Notes: generated by a model not told the origin, from the sequence alone. A stretch of DNA of 64,000 bases from Actinernus sp. WN-2022 (GCA_030867875.1 JAOWCC010000791.1:62001-126000); one strand, 5' to 3'. Positions 20,041 to 30,807 are shown, counted from the first letter of the stretch. Numbers and translations: made by a program.

Positions 20041-22188
20041 ATGGAAATATCTTGGACTCGATGCATCATATGCCAAACAACCACAACAGAAGATTTAAGA
20101 TGTCCTCTTAGAGCATGTGGCCCATGTTATGACCCCGTATCAGTCTATGCCTCTTTTCTTCAGAATGTTCTCGAGTTTAGCTCACTAGGTGCCCTGCCAG
20201 TCAATGTTCCCTTCGCTCTTGATATAGACACTGATGTTTTAATTAAAAACGAGGCGTCTTGGCACAAGTCTTGCTATTTGAAATTCAATTTGTAGAAGCT
20301 ACAAAAAGCCAAAGAAAGAGTATCTAGGAAAAGGGAGAAGGAAGAAGGCCAACCAGAAGAGGAGGAGAACGCCCCGGCATTAAAGAATCGACGACAATCA
20401 CTAACACACAATAAGGTGGACTGCATCTTGTGCGGTAAGGGGGGGAAGCTACATGAAGTCACCACTTTTTCGACTGACCAGAATATCCGTCGCATGATTA
20501 CTGAAATTAACGATGCTACGCTAATGCCAAAGGTCTCAGGAGTTGATCTCATAGCTGCTGAGGCCAAATATCACCTTAAATGTTTGACTGATCTAAGAAA
20601 TCGGTATAGGAGTCAACTCACTAAAAAACGACAAGAATCTTGTGAAGAAGAGGATGAGAGGATTATGGAATCTCAAACATTCATTGAGTTGGTTGAGTAT
20701 ATTGAGAACTCTGTTGAGGACAACAAACTTCTTTTTATGCTATGTGAATTGCATTCACTTTATATAAGTCGCCTTGAAGCTTCGGGCGTTTATAAGACTG
20801 TAAATAAGACTCGACTGAAGAATTCATTGTTAGATCAGTTTCCTGATGCACAAGAGCAAAATGATGGAAAAAATCTTGTCATAATTTTCACGAAAGCATT
20901 ACAGGGCATGGTTAAAGATGCAATCAAGAAAAGGGACTTCTCTGAGGACGCCACGATACTGGCCAAGGCTTCCGCAATTGTAAGAAGGGACATACTTAAG
21001 AAGAAAGGCTTCAACTTTTCTGGAAGTTTTACTACAGATTGTCAAGAAACGTCCACCCCAGCAAGTCTGAAGTCGCTCATTTCTATGATCCTGAGTGGTT
21101 TGGACATTGAGAACACTGAAGCTCAAGATTCCCAGCCATGTTTAACTGTGTGCCAGACGATAATTTTCAATGCAAAGGAACGAAGGGGAAGGTAAATAAA
21201 TGGCCAGACACGACATACCAAGTCCCGCGAACCACCACTCCCATTATACATCGGATTTAACATACACGCAACAACAAGAAGCAAGGCGCTAATAATGAAG
21301 CTTTATCAGCTGGGGCTGTCAGCCTCATACCAAAGGATCATGGAGCTAGAGGAATCCCTTGCCTGCTCCATAAGCGAGCGATTTGTTGCTGATGGGTGTG
21401 TAGTACCTACTAGTTTGAGAAAGGGACTGTTCACGATAGGAGCGCTGGATAACCTTGATCATAATCCGAGCTTGACAACCGCTGCATCAACATTTCATGG
21501 CACTGGCATCAGCCTCTTTCAGCTCCCAACGGCTGGAAATCATGGGGAACCCAGAGATCCGATCCGTTTACCATCACAAGGATCAGGACACTCACTACCA
21601 GAAGAGTACGCCGTTGTCCACCCCGTCGAGCTAAGCACCGACAGTTCTGTAATACCAGCAAGAATCACGAAAGAAACAGGGAGGTCTTTGAACATTGAGG
21701 AAGGGGAAGAAAAACGATGGATGGAGGAGACCCTTGTTAAATTGGACAAAGAACACGTTGTGGCTGGTGACAAGTTGACGTGGGCAGCCTTTCACTCGGC
21801 AAAGCAAGTCGAAAAAGACCCGCCAGCATTAACTGCACTGTTACCCCTTTTTTACGAGAAGACAGCAACCCCAGCCATGATAAAGCATGGGATGGATGTA
21901 GTACGACAGGCGACAACCTTTCTGAACCCGGGCCAGGTCCCAATCATCACTGTAGACCAGCCTCTATTTGCCTTGGTGAAGATGGTGCAGTGGAAGTGGC
22001 CGACGTCACACGGAGAGCAGGTATTCGTTGCGATGAAGGGTGGTCTCCACGTTGAGATGGCACTATGGAGTGTAGTTGGCGATTTGCTAGATCGGATCAG
22101 GATGGACCACCGCCTTGACAGAAGCTGACGTGGCCTCGTCTGGTGTGGCAGATTCATTCCTAAAGGCATCACATCTAACAAGAACAAG
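20041..22188 (+). pseudogene. Exon 1: twin Cys-His modules and N-terminal region
   Basis: The ATG at 20041 opens on CIICQTT with W-H-K-S-C about 70 residues later; the pattern recurs as CILCGKG and Y-H-L-K-C. An acidic/basic linker (KREKEEGQPEEEE) lies between them. In-frame TAG at 20293 follows KFNL and looks like CAG to TAG. In-frame TAA at 21193 precedes text that continues in the same frame (REPPLPLYIGFNIHA). Later landmarks are LRKGLFTIGALDNLDHNPS and FHGTGISLFQ. Near 22090 reading moves one frame, to TTALTEADVASSGVADSFLK, and the exon ends AACAAG|GTATGA. Confidence 0.75.
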
Positions 22189-22287
22189 GTATGATTGGAT
22201 TGCTGTTGGTATAACTAGTTGTTTTCTCAGCCAGTGAGAGTTGCTTTTATTGTAATGAAACCGTAACTGTATACTTTTAAATTTCAG

Positions 22288-22761
22288 GCATGCTCACCAG
22301 GTTACATCTCTTGCCCTGCATATGCTAAGGAAAGAGGCATTTTCGACGTGCGCTGATGACACTACAATGGCTACATGGGAGGACCAGAGAAAAACAAGGA
22401 GCCCGACGTTTCTCTTCTGGGATCTTATCTTGAAGTACGAGACCCTGGTTCTACTTGTTGTACGTGCACATCGCCAGCGTAATTTCACCCTGGACGTGGA
22501 GGCCCTTGAAGAGCTGATACCATTATTCTTTGCACTGGATCACGTTAACTACGCCAGGTGGGCACCCATCCATCTTCGAGACATGAAGTCCTTGCCTGAA
22601 TCAATCTCCAAGGTATTCCAAGAGGAAGGACGATGGGTATTGTCGAAGACGGGCAATCGGTTCTCCGCGATCCCCTTTGACCAGGCACACGAGCAGGAGA
22701 ACAAGGTTGTAAAGAGTGCAGGAGGAGCCGTTGGCCTTACGGAGAACCATGTTGCCTTTAG
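22288..22761 (+). pseudogene. Exon 2 of nuclease/CXC gene, open
   Basis: Joins the previous exon as AG|G (Arg). It reads HAHQVTSLALHMLRKEAF and contains ILKYETLVLLVVRAHRQRNF, FFALDHVNYARW and PFDQAHEQENKVVKSAGG. There are no stops in 158 codons. I do not recognise the domain; the D-x2-N-Y-A-R-W and H-E-Q-x-N-K segments look conserved-motif-like. The donor is TTTAG|GTAAAC. Confidence 0.75.
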
Positions 22762-23167
22762 GTAAACTCATATTTTTTTTTTTAAATGCATGTTACAACT
22801 GAATTCGATGCATCGCGAACTTTCATTTCCAAAATCCTGGTTTCGTTTTAGATCTTGAAAAGATGGCATAGTAAATCAATCCAATCCATTCGAGCGACTC
22901 CTGTATTGACAGAAATCCAATTGCCTGCACTAGGGGACAGGGCAAGTAATTGATAACAGGACAAGTAATTGATTGTCCTGGACGGTTTAATCGACTACGC
23001 GCTATTATGAACACAAAAATGGTCGCGATGCATTGAATTCAGCTTTCAAGGCAGATGGTTGTTCTGGAAAATTTGAATGCGTTAGTTACAAAATATTGAT
23101 AAATAGGGATAAAAGCAATAACTTAGTTTCGGCTGAACAATTATTATTTTACATTTTCTATTTTCAG

Positions 23168-24108
23168 ACGATGGATGCTTTCGGGCCCCGAGACAACAAG
23201 GCTTCTGCACCAGTTCGAAGGTCAATATCTAGAAGATAGCGACGAGCATAGTGGACGTCTCAACCACGAAATGGGCCTCAGAGCACAAAAGACGTTCAAG
23301 CAGCAGGTGAATAATCTAGTAGATGTCATGAGAAAGATGGAAAACCCTTTCCTGGACGATTGTGCATATGATGACGTAGCTAAGGCCGTGATGAACCTCG
23401 ACACCCTTGGTCAGACCCAGTATAGGGAATATGTCAAGGCAGTTATAGAGGACCGGACGACCTCCATTCACAACACCATTAAGAGGAGCAAGATCCCCCT
23501 TTACAAGAAACAACCCCTGCGAGACAAATCTAAACAGACGAAGAGAATAGCTGCACTCCAAAATAATGTTGCACTATTTGCACAGCTCTACATCGCCATG
23601 CAGAGCCGTAATGCTGACCTCGAGGAGTTCTTCAGCCATGAAGTTCAACCATTCCCTCCCTCCTTATCAGAATCCGGCAATCTTCATCTACCAAGCGCTA
23701 AATCGGACCTCCTCGAGTGCATTATTCCATCGACTCAGCCAGAGCATCCCACGCAATTTGACTGCAGCGTTCTAGACGGAGCTGTCGTGGTCCACTTCCT
23801 TCCCGTAACTGGTTCGAGCACCTTTGATGATTACGCCCATAACGTCTTCATTCCCCACCTCAGCAGTCAGAGAAGTAGAAGAGTGGACGTTGTCTGGGAC
23901 ACATACATACCTAATAGTCTCAAGGAGTCCACTAGGGTGAAGAGAGGCAAAGGCGTTCGACGGAAAGTAGCTGGGGATACTAAACTACCATCCAACTGGG
24001 TGTCATTCCTGCGGGATCCGTTAAACAAAAAAGAGTTGTTTCACTTCCTATCGTTGAAGGTTGCTGGACATAACTGGCCAGAGAGGAAGACAATCTACGT
24101 TACATCAG
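23168..24108 (+). pseudogene. Exon 3 of nuclease/CXC gene, open
   Basis: The acceptor is TATTTTCAG, with a phase match to exon 2. There are 313 open codons, including LLHQFEGQYLED, HEMGLRAQKTFKQQVN, the DGAVVVHFLP and FDDYAHNVFIPHL segments, VDVVWDTYIPNSLKESTR and WVSFLRDPLNKKELFHFLS. The D-x-x-W-D-x-Y pattern precedes the nuclease core as in other members I recall. No frame damage here. Confidence 0.75.
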
Positions 24109-24326
24109 GTAAACATGCAACACATATGTCAGCTATGATACTCAAACAAAGAATGTTGTAGGCGTCATACAACAAAGGTAATTAACTAACAAATCTTTCG
24201 GCGAAGCGACACTCCTCAGTGTTCTACTAAGACATAATGACAAGTGGTAACAATCATGCTAATGTATATAACCTATGTTGGAATCCCACATAAAAAATGT
24301 TAACTACCGAAATAATTTTTCTCCAG

Positions 24327-24916
24327 GTACTTCTGTGATTTCCATTGCCTCTGCGACCGCTATGACAGATTGTACTCACGAGGAGGCGGATACGAGGGTT
24401 GTCATCCATATCCTTCACGCCATCCAAGTTGAAGAGGCGAAAACTGTCCTCGTCCGAACCGTGGATACCGATGTCCTAGTCATCTTGGTGGGAAAGCTTC
24501 ATGACCTGAGAGAAGTCCAGCCGGAACTTGATCTGTGGCTTGCCTTTGGTATGGGTCGAAGCTTTCGCTTCATCAGCGTCAACTCTATTTGTGCTGTTCT
24601 TGGTAAACCACGATCTACTTCCCTGCCTGTATTCCACGCATTAACTGGCTGTGATACCACCTCCTGCTTCTTCGGGAAAGGAAAGAAGTCAGCCTGGCAG
24701 GCATGGGAGATCTTTCCAGAGGTCACGCCCACATTCGAAATGCTTGCCAAGAGGCCATTTATGCAGCTTACGACAGACTCGCCCCTCTTCAAATAGATCG
24801 AGAGATACACGGTAATCATGTACGATAAGCTCAGCCCCTTATCTGACATCAACCTGACCCGGATGGAGCTATTCTGCAAGAACAGTAGAGCAATGGACAA
24901 GCTCCCGCCTACACAG
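24327..24916 (+). pseudogene. Exon 4: PIN/FEN1-like nuclease core
   Basis: Three acidic blocks line up with the FEN1/XPG active site: T-H-E-E-A-D-T-R (compare the E-A-E-A block), T-V-D-T-D-V-L-V-I (compare the E-D-x-D block), and L-T-G-C-D-T-T-S-C-F-F-G-K-G-K (compare L-x-G-S-D-Y with the following helix-hairpin-helix glycines). All carboxylates needed for two-metal catalysis appear present. An in-frame TAG at 24794 follows DSPLFK; the same frame continues IERYTVIMYDK to the splice site at 24916. Confidence 0.78.
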
Positions 24917-25135
24917 GTAAATATTACTTCTTTCTTTATCGCAATTTTTCTACGTTTCACCTAGCAGGGGCGGATATGAGGGGAATGGCTCAGGGGGCCA
25001 GGCCACCTGGCCCTTTAACTGGCAATACTCACAATGACAAGTTTGAACTAACCCGCTGCACCTTCTTTCTATGAAACTAGAATCAACCTCTTCCTAATTA
25101 ATCCTTAATAACATCGACACTGTTGTTATTTGCAG

Positions 25136-25408
25136 GATGCCCTTTTGCAGCATGTCCGTCGCACCGTTCTCCAGGCCGGGATCTGGACAGTCAGCGATCA
25201 GCCACAGCCACCTGTGCCATCACCAGGGCAGTTCTCGTGGTTTGAAGACGATGGCAAATGGGTTCCGAAATGGATCACCATACCCGAAGTATCCAAGGCT
25301 TGTAGTGAGCTGATAAAGTGCTCTTGCAAAGGCGCGTGTACAAGATGCAAGTGTGCCAAGGCTTCCTTGGGATGTACCCCCCTTTGCAGATGCCAATGCC
25401 TATCCTAA
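25136..25408 (+). pseudogene. Exon 5: C-terminal CXC domain
   Basis: 90 residues ending in TAA. The last 30 hold nine cysteines in CSCKGACTRCKC ... GCTPLCRCQC, the spacing of a single tesmin/TSO1-type CXC (CRC) zinc-binding repeat, which binds DNA in other proteins. The upstream motif QAGIWTVSDQPQPPVPSP is a hydrophobic/proline linker. Acceptor TTTGCAG. Confidence 0.8.
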
Positions 25409-25816
25409 AAGTAACTGCATCAAGCTTACATGATAATCTGAAGAGTTTCAGCGATCGAGCATTGTTTCCGTTATGTAGCCCTAACTGAATTCTAATAATA
25501 TAGCTATCTCTTGGCGTTTCTATTAGCGCTATTTGAAAGTACATTTGTTTCGCGAACATATATATCAAACAGCAGTAATTTAGGTTCAAAATGCGAGTTT
25601 GAGAAAGGGAACGTGTAATACGAATCAGCTATGGCGGTAATGTTGAAATTTGATCATTCTTACAGAGAAGGGACTGGGAACTAGTATATATCTAAAAGCC
25701 TTATGTAATATATAAATGATGGCTTATAATGAAATATGCGAAGCAATGAGTAAGCATAATAGTTTCAGTCAATAAATGTCACTACTGCATTTCTTGTTAG
25801 CTGTTTTACTTGAAAA

Positions 25817-26013
25817 CTGCAAACCACCACAGGTAGCCCAATTCGTAATTAAGGTAAATTTTAAACGCCCCGTTAATCCTTATATGGTAACGATTGCGTT
25901 GGGCTCCCCCTCTAATATTAATCAGTAGGTCCTAAGGAACATCTCTGCAAAATTTGGCGCTTTTGTCACTTCTGTAACGATCCGACCCATATTTTGCCAT
26001 AAGAGACCTGACT
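25817..26013 (-). repeat. Repeat terminus right of nuclease/CXC gene
   Basis: ACCACAGGTAGCCCAATTCG ... GAGACCTGACT matches 19481-19668 inversely. Together they bracket the whole gene, about 6.5 kb edge to edge. Both terminal ends face inward, so the gene is not simply the inside of one such transposon. Confidence 0.65.
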
Positions 26014-26015
26014 AA

Positions 26016-27312
26016 AGAGCTCTAAGCTCATCGTGGAGGCTCACGTGAATTAATTTGTACAATGTTGACCACGAAGAAGCACAGTGAACGAAGAAGCACA
26101 TGTCATGTGACATGTCACGTGACCCTTCCTCGTGTGAACGTTCAACTACAAATGGGGCAATGAGGAAAATCCCTTTAAGAACCGTTTTGGTGTTAAAATA
26201 TTGGGGACTTAGAGACAAACATAAATCTGCCCTCATACGTGCACCGTGACTTTTATTTATTGGTAAGGAGAAAACTGCTGATCAATAAATCGAGTACAAG
26301 GTCACGTGACCTGTTTTGTTCAATATGTCCTTATGGATAATAAGATGTTCTACTGTGAGGGCAAATTATTAAAGGCAGGCATCAGAGAAACAGGAAAACT
26401 CTGTCTACCTTGGCGTGACAAGAATACTCATTAGCCTATTTTATATTGAAATTTTATGTAATACCAAAGTCAGTGGAGGGGTACGTCATTTGCAAAATTG
26501 TGGTCATCAAAAGTTTACTATGACTATCTTACTAAGTAAGTAATATATTTTGCTGAAATATCTTTTGCGGTACCAAAACAGGATATAGCTTCCCAATAGT
26601 GAACTCGTGGATACAATGTTTATTGTATTATTAGCAAGAGTGCATTGCAGTATATGTGGTTTCAGAAAAATATATATACTCCACGGAGGGTTTTTTGTTT
26701 GCACCCACCCTTCAAATCATAACCACAGGCAGCCCAAGCTAATGATTATTACCAGAAGTAACGAATCATTATGAAGTGCGTGCGAGTTGGAGAGCATTTC
26801 TTTTAGACTGATCTAACCTGGGTATGAGGGGAGAGGGGGAGAGGGGGCCTGGTATGGGGATGGTTATGACTGATCTAGTGCCACTGTATTTTGGAACTGA
26901 AAATATAGTTGACTTAACCGATTTCGTCGTTGTCAATCTCATGCACGTCAGCATGGCATAACAGTTTTGTCCTGTTCTGGTTACTACACTTTCAATGCAA
27001 TTCTCCAGCAGTACAACTCAGTTCAATAGCAATACTCTACTGATATATTTGTTTGATAAAAGGAGAAAGGTTTCCTGGCGATATTACACTAAAGATAATC
27101 AGGCAATATAACTAATGAATCTAAGTTGTCGATCTCTCCCCAATCAATTTACCTCTCCATCTTCAGACCACAAACCATGTTTTTTATTACAGCAATCCCA
27201 GCACAAATCACACCATAATATTTAGAAGGGAATGGAGTTTCGAAATTTGAGTGGACAAATTGCATTGTATCCATAACGTCGTCTCTAGTTCTCCTTTATC
27301 GATATATCGCAA
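26016..27312. other. Intergenic, no gene seen
   Basis: Contains an isolated ACCACAGGCAGCCCAAGC terminus near 26720 and a CATGTGACATGTCACGTGAC imperfect palindrome near 26100. No exon is recognised. Confidence 0.4.
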
Positions 27313-27383
27313 CATAAATATTTCAATGGTATGTAATCAACTAAAGTCGATTGAGGTATGCTAACCGCCGTGGAAAGCGAGTA

Positions 27384-27420
27384 GCAGCTGACGTTTCGAG
27401 CGCTAGCCCTTCGTCAGAGC
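27384..27420 (-). ncRNA. Hammerhead ribozyme motif, sense copy in PLE terminal repeat
   Basis: On the minus strand CTGACGA, a short stem-loop GGGC-TAGC-GCTC, GAAA and CGTC occur in hammerhead order. This motif is known from Penelope-like element terminal repeats, where self-cleavage is thought to process the RNA. One unpaired A follows the CTGACGA box. Activity is not tested. Confidence 0.7.
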
Positions 27421-27677
27421 AAAAGAGGGAATTGTGGGTGGGGAAACGGTTTATAAAGTGTTGAGTGCATGATTACCGCTGAGGAAACATGTACTCGGAT
27501 CAATTGGGATCAAAGGAAATTACGTCAATGCATGATTACCGCTAAGGAAACATGTGCTCGGATCAATTGTGATCAAAGAAAAATGCGTCGACAATAGAAA
27601 TGCTAATAGTTGTAACAGCAAGTGTTGATGAGTAAACTAAGGAAACATGCTGATCTAAGTTTACGTGAATTCTGAAA

Positions 27678-30374
27678 TTAAATGAACGAAAAGCGTTCAT
27701 TAATACCGTGAGGTGACAAAGTTCCTAATTTGAAAATAAAGTTCTGTTCTTTGCGTTTACGAGTGTCGGTAGTACCTTGATGCAGAGAAATTCCGCATAC
27801 AGTGATGTGATCAATGCAATGACCAGGAAGGTTAAAGTGACGAGCTACAGGTTTGGCGAGATCCTTGCTGTTAGTTCTAACATCTAGCAAGTGTTCGCGG
27901 AATCGATCTCCTAATCTTCGCCCTGTTTCTCCGATGTAGAGTTTGTTACAAAGTGTGCAGGTGATGCAATAAATGACATTACTGGAAGTACAATCAAAAT
28001 GATCACTGACTTTAAGAGAGCTTTTCGGTCCTGAAATAGATGTTGTAGGTTTAGTGTAAGCACAGGTATTGCATCGTGTCCTAGAACATTTAAAAGTGCC
28101 TGGTTGAAGATCAGGTTGTAGTGATCCTTTGACTAGGGAATCACGGAGATTCTTGTCACGTTTGAAAGAAATGAGAGGAGGCTGCGGGAAAATAGAGGCG
28201 GTCTCTGGATCACTCTGTAAAATCTTAAAGTTCCTCTGGATAATTTTCTTGATAGACAGATTAGACGGATGGTAAGTCAATGGAAACGGAATCCTATCTT
28301 CAGTCTTAGGTTTGGACGGTAGCAGAGCCGTGCTTCTGTCGATGTCACGGGCGCGGTTCAATGCAGTTGTCACAACAGCGTTAGGATAACCGCGCTCGAC
28401 AAAGAACTGGTGCATCTCCTCGGACTTTGAATTGAAGTCAGATTCATCGCTGCACAAACGGCGAAGCCTAAGGAATTGAGAATATGGGATAGAGGTTTTA
28501 ACATGTGTAGGATGAGAAGATGAAAACAATAAATAACTGTGCGAATCAGTTGGCTTGTAATGAACAGTAGTGGTTAGACTATTGCCGCTAACAGAAACAT
28601 TGACATCCAAAAAAGTGATAGAAACATCTGAAATCTCCCATGTGAAGTCGAGAGCCGGATGAAAGTTGTTAACAAAATCAATAAACCGTTCTAGATCCCG
28701 TTTACTAGAAGAAGTTGCACCGATGCAGTCATCGATGTAACGACCGAAAATATCAGGCGTAGGACCGTCGTACTGATCAAAAATTTGTTCCTCTACATAA
28801 CCAACAAAAAGGTTAGCATAACTGGGGCCCATTTTAGTGCCCATAGCTACGCCGTTAGTCTGCTTGTAAAATTCACCAGAAAATGAAAAGTAATTGAGAG
28901 TAAGAACGAGCTCGGCTAAACGAATTAGAGTTTCGGTGCTAGGTTCTAGGTTAGTTCGGCAGTCAAAGAAGTGTTTAAGTGCTTTAAGTCCCTCGTCATT
29001 GGGTATGACAGTGTACAGAGACTTAACGTCCATTGTGAATAGGAACTTATTGTCGGTATGAAATGTAAACTGATCAAAAATCTGGAGTGCATGGTTAGTG
29101 TCCTTAATGTAGGAAGGTAAAGATCGTACGAAAGGAGCCATCTGCTTGTCCAGGTAACTAGAAATTAATTCAGTAGGGCAACTACAAGCAGAAACAATAG
29201 GGCGGCCGGGATTGTTAGCTTTGTGGATCTTAGGCAAAAAGTATATGTGTGAAGTTCTAGGAGTAGTAACGATAAGGTTACTAGCAGTATGCGGGAGTTC
29301 CTGTTTAGAAATTAAACCATTAATGGTCTCCTTGACGAGCTTTTGATTAGCCGAAGTGAGATCTTTTTTGACCTTAGTGTAAAAGTTAGTGTCGGCGAGT
29401 TGCCGAAAAGCTTCCTGCTTGTAAAGATCGGTGCGCCAAACAACTACGGCACCGCCTTTGTCGGCTGGTTTGATTACCACATCTTTACGATTGCGAAGAG
29501 TTTTAAGTGATAGGCGTTCCTTTGTAGTCAAGTTAGAAAACTTAATGTCCTGATTAAAATTAAGGTTTTGAATGTCCCGACGACATTTTCTAACGAAAAG
29601 GTCTACTGAAGCGAATTGGCCTTCAGGAGGTATCCAATTAGATTTACGAGTATTGAGCGATTCGAATTCGTCTCTGTCAGGTAGGCTAGAACTGTCTTGC
29701 TGGTAGTGAAAAAAAGCCTTAAGTTGAACGCGACGGAGAAACCTCTCAGAATCCTGTTTAGCAGCAAATTCGTCGGGTTTTTTAGCGATAGGTACAAAGT
29801 TTAAGCCCTTGCTGAGAATCGATTTCTCAGCATCAGAAAGAGGTAAATTGTCAGGAATAGTGACAACTGTGTTACGTGGAACTTCTGGTTGCACAATAAC
29901 GGATGCAGGGCCGACAAGTTGATTGAGTTTCTGAGTCTTAGTTTCTGCTAAATAGTAAAAGAGCCTAGAGTTAAGTTCCTGAATCTTAACGCGTATAGAA
30001 TTAACTAAAACAGTAGGGCAGTTACTTACGAGTTCAGAGCGGCAACTTAGAATATTGCGGTCAAGTTCCTGGCGTTTAGACGACATAGCTCTAATGGTAG
30101 ATCTCATAATACTTCTAGAAAATGTTACACAAGCGCGATTAACTTCCTCTATATAACGATCACTGGTGCTAGAAAAAATGGACGGGTGAAAAGACGAGCG
30201 AAAGCCCTTAGGAATAACTTTAAAGTTAAGACAACGACCTATGAAATTAATGTGGCTACAAAATCTAGTCTTAGTAAAAATAAGTACGGCTAAGCGAAAT
30301 GCTAAATTACTACTAATAGAAGGAAAAGGTTGAAGGTAACTTACGATTTCCTGGCGCAACTCCTTGATGAGTTT
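27678..30374 (-). CDS. PLE reverse transcriptase with GIY-YIG endonuclease
   Basis: About 895 open codons with no frame damage. RT motif A, FTMDVKSLYT, is near residue 443; motif B is GVAMGTKMGPSYANL; the catalytic Y-I-D-D in FGRYIDDC is near 541. A CxxC-type zinc segment (KCSRTRCNTC) precedes a GIY-YIG domain (LYIGETGRRLGDRFREHL) near 806. This RT plus C-terminal GIY-YIG order is diagnostic of endonuclease-positive PLEs. No ATG is found at the very start: the frame opens after a TAG at 30375 and the first ATG is about 85 codons in (SIMRST), so the true start is uncertain. The product would prime reverse transcription at nicked chromosomal targets. Confidence 0.92.
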   Translation of the reverse strand, partial: KLIKELRQEIVSYLQPFPSISSNLAFRLAVLIFTKTRFCSHINFIGRCLNFKVIPKGFRSSFHPSIFSSTSDRYIEEVNRACVTFSRSIMRSTIRAMSSKRQELDRNILSCRSELVSNCPTVLVNSIRVKIQELNSRLFYYLAETKTQKLNQLVGPASVIVQPEVPRNTVVTIPDNLPLSDAEKSILSKGLNFVPIAKKPDEFAAKQDSERFLRRVQLKAFFHYQQDSSSLPDRDEFESLNTRKSNWIPPEGQFASVDLFVRKCRRDIQNLNFNQDIKFSNLTTKERLSLKTLRNRKDVVIKPADKGGAVVVWRTDLYKQEAFRQLADTNFYTKVKKDLTSANQKLVKETINGLISKQELPHTASNLIVTTPRTSHIYFLPKIHKANNPGRPIVSACSCPTELISSYLDKQMAPFVRSLPSYIKDTNHALQIFDQFTFHTDNKFLFTMDVKSLYTVIPNDEGLKALKHFFDCRTNLEPSTETLIRLAELVLTLNYFSFSGEFYKQTNGVAMGTKMGPSYANLFVGYVEEQIFDQYDGPTPDIFGRYIDDCIGATSSSKRDLERFIDFVNNFHPALDFTWEISDVSITFLDVNVSVSGNSLTTTVHYKPTDSHSYLLFSSSHPTHVKTSIPYSQFLRLRRLCSDESDFNSKSEEMHQFFVERGYPNAVVTTALNRARDIDRSTALLPSKPKTEDRIPFPLTYHPSNLSIKKIIQRNFKILQSDPETASIFPQPPLISFKRDKNLRDSLVKGSLQPDLQPGTFKCSRTRCNTCAYTKPTTSISGPKSSLKVSDHFDCTSSNVIYCITCTLCNKLYIGETGRRLGDRFREHLLDVRTNSKDLAKPVARHFNLPGHCIDHITVCGISLHQGTTDTRKRKEQNFIFKLGTLSPHGINERFSFI

Positions 30375-30426
30375 CTAGCTTGAGGCTCAGCATCTTGGGA
30401 TCCTGGTGGTCGCAGTAGGTTGTAGA

Positions 30427-30796
30427 TATGATAGGCAACTAGTTCCTGTAAAAACTAGTTTTGGTCTGCGTCGGCGGGGAAGATAAACAATGGTATGTAA
30501 TCAACTAAAGTCGATTGAGGTATGCTAACCGCCGTGGAAAGCGAGTAGCAGCTAGATCCGAGTACATGTTTCCTCAGCGGTAATCATGCATGCACTCAAC
30601 ACTTTATAAACCGTTTCCCCACCCACAATTCCCTCTTTTGCTCTGACGAAGGGCTAGCGCTCGAAACGTCAGCTGCTACTCGCTTTCCACGGCGGTTAGC
30701 ATACCTCAATCGACTTTAGTTGATTACATACCATTGTTTATCTTCCCCGCCGACGCAGACCAAAACTAGTTTTTACAGGAACTAGTTGCCTATCAT
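30427..30796. repeat. Inverted terminal repeat pair at the 5' end of the PLE
   Basis: 30427-30553 (GATAGGCAACTAG ... GAGTAGCAGCT) and 30671-30796 are reverse complements, around a 117-bp spacer that itself is the inverse of 27391-27500. The DNA can fold as a long hairpin holding the antisense-oriented ribozyme copy. Confidence 0.9.
30640..30676 (+). ncRNA. Hammerhead ribozyme motif, inverted 5' copy
   Basis: The same core as at 27384-27420 (CTGACGA ... GAAACGTC), here on the + strand, opposite to the element's ORF. Confidence 0.65.
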
Positions 30797-30807
30797 AAAT
30801 ATTTCAA

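Larger units (their letters stand above)
20041..25408 (+). pseudogene. FEN1/XPG-like nuclease with Cys-His modules and CXC domain; gene with three stops
   Basis: Five exons (20041-22188, 22288-22761, 23168-24108, 24327-24916, 25136-25408) join with matching phases into about 1,475 codons. In order: two C-x2-C ... H-x3-C modules, a long middle region without a known domain, a PIN-fold nuclease core with FEN1/XPG-type acidic motifs, and a nine-cysteine CXC (tesmin/TSO1-like) domain at the end. Breaks: TAG at 20293, TAA at 21193, TAG at 24794, and a one-base loss near 22090. Otherwise the frame is clean, so the damage is recent, or some stops are errors. I recall similar multi-copy proteins in cnidarians and molluscs, which hints at a selfish or expanded family. 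Function is unknown; DNA binding and cleavage are inferred from the domains. Confidence 0.75.
27327..30793 (-). mobile_element. Penelope-like retroelement, structurally complete
   Basis: A 3.47 kb element flanked by a 14-bp direct repeat CATAAATATTTCAA (27313-27326 and 30794-30807). It carries one long ORF on the minus strand, a terminal repeat with a hammerhead motif at the 3' end (left), and an inverted copy of that repeat at the 5' end (right). 30427-30553 and 30671-30796 form an essentially perfect inverted pair of about 126 bp. The clean duplication and open ORF suggest recent insertion. Confidence 0.9.
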
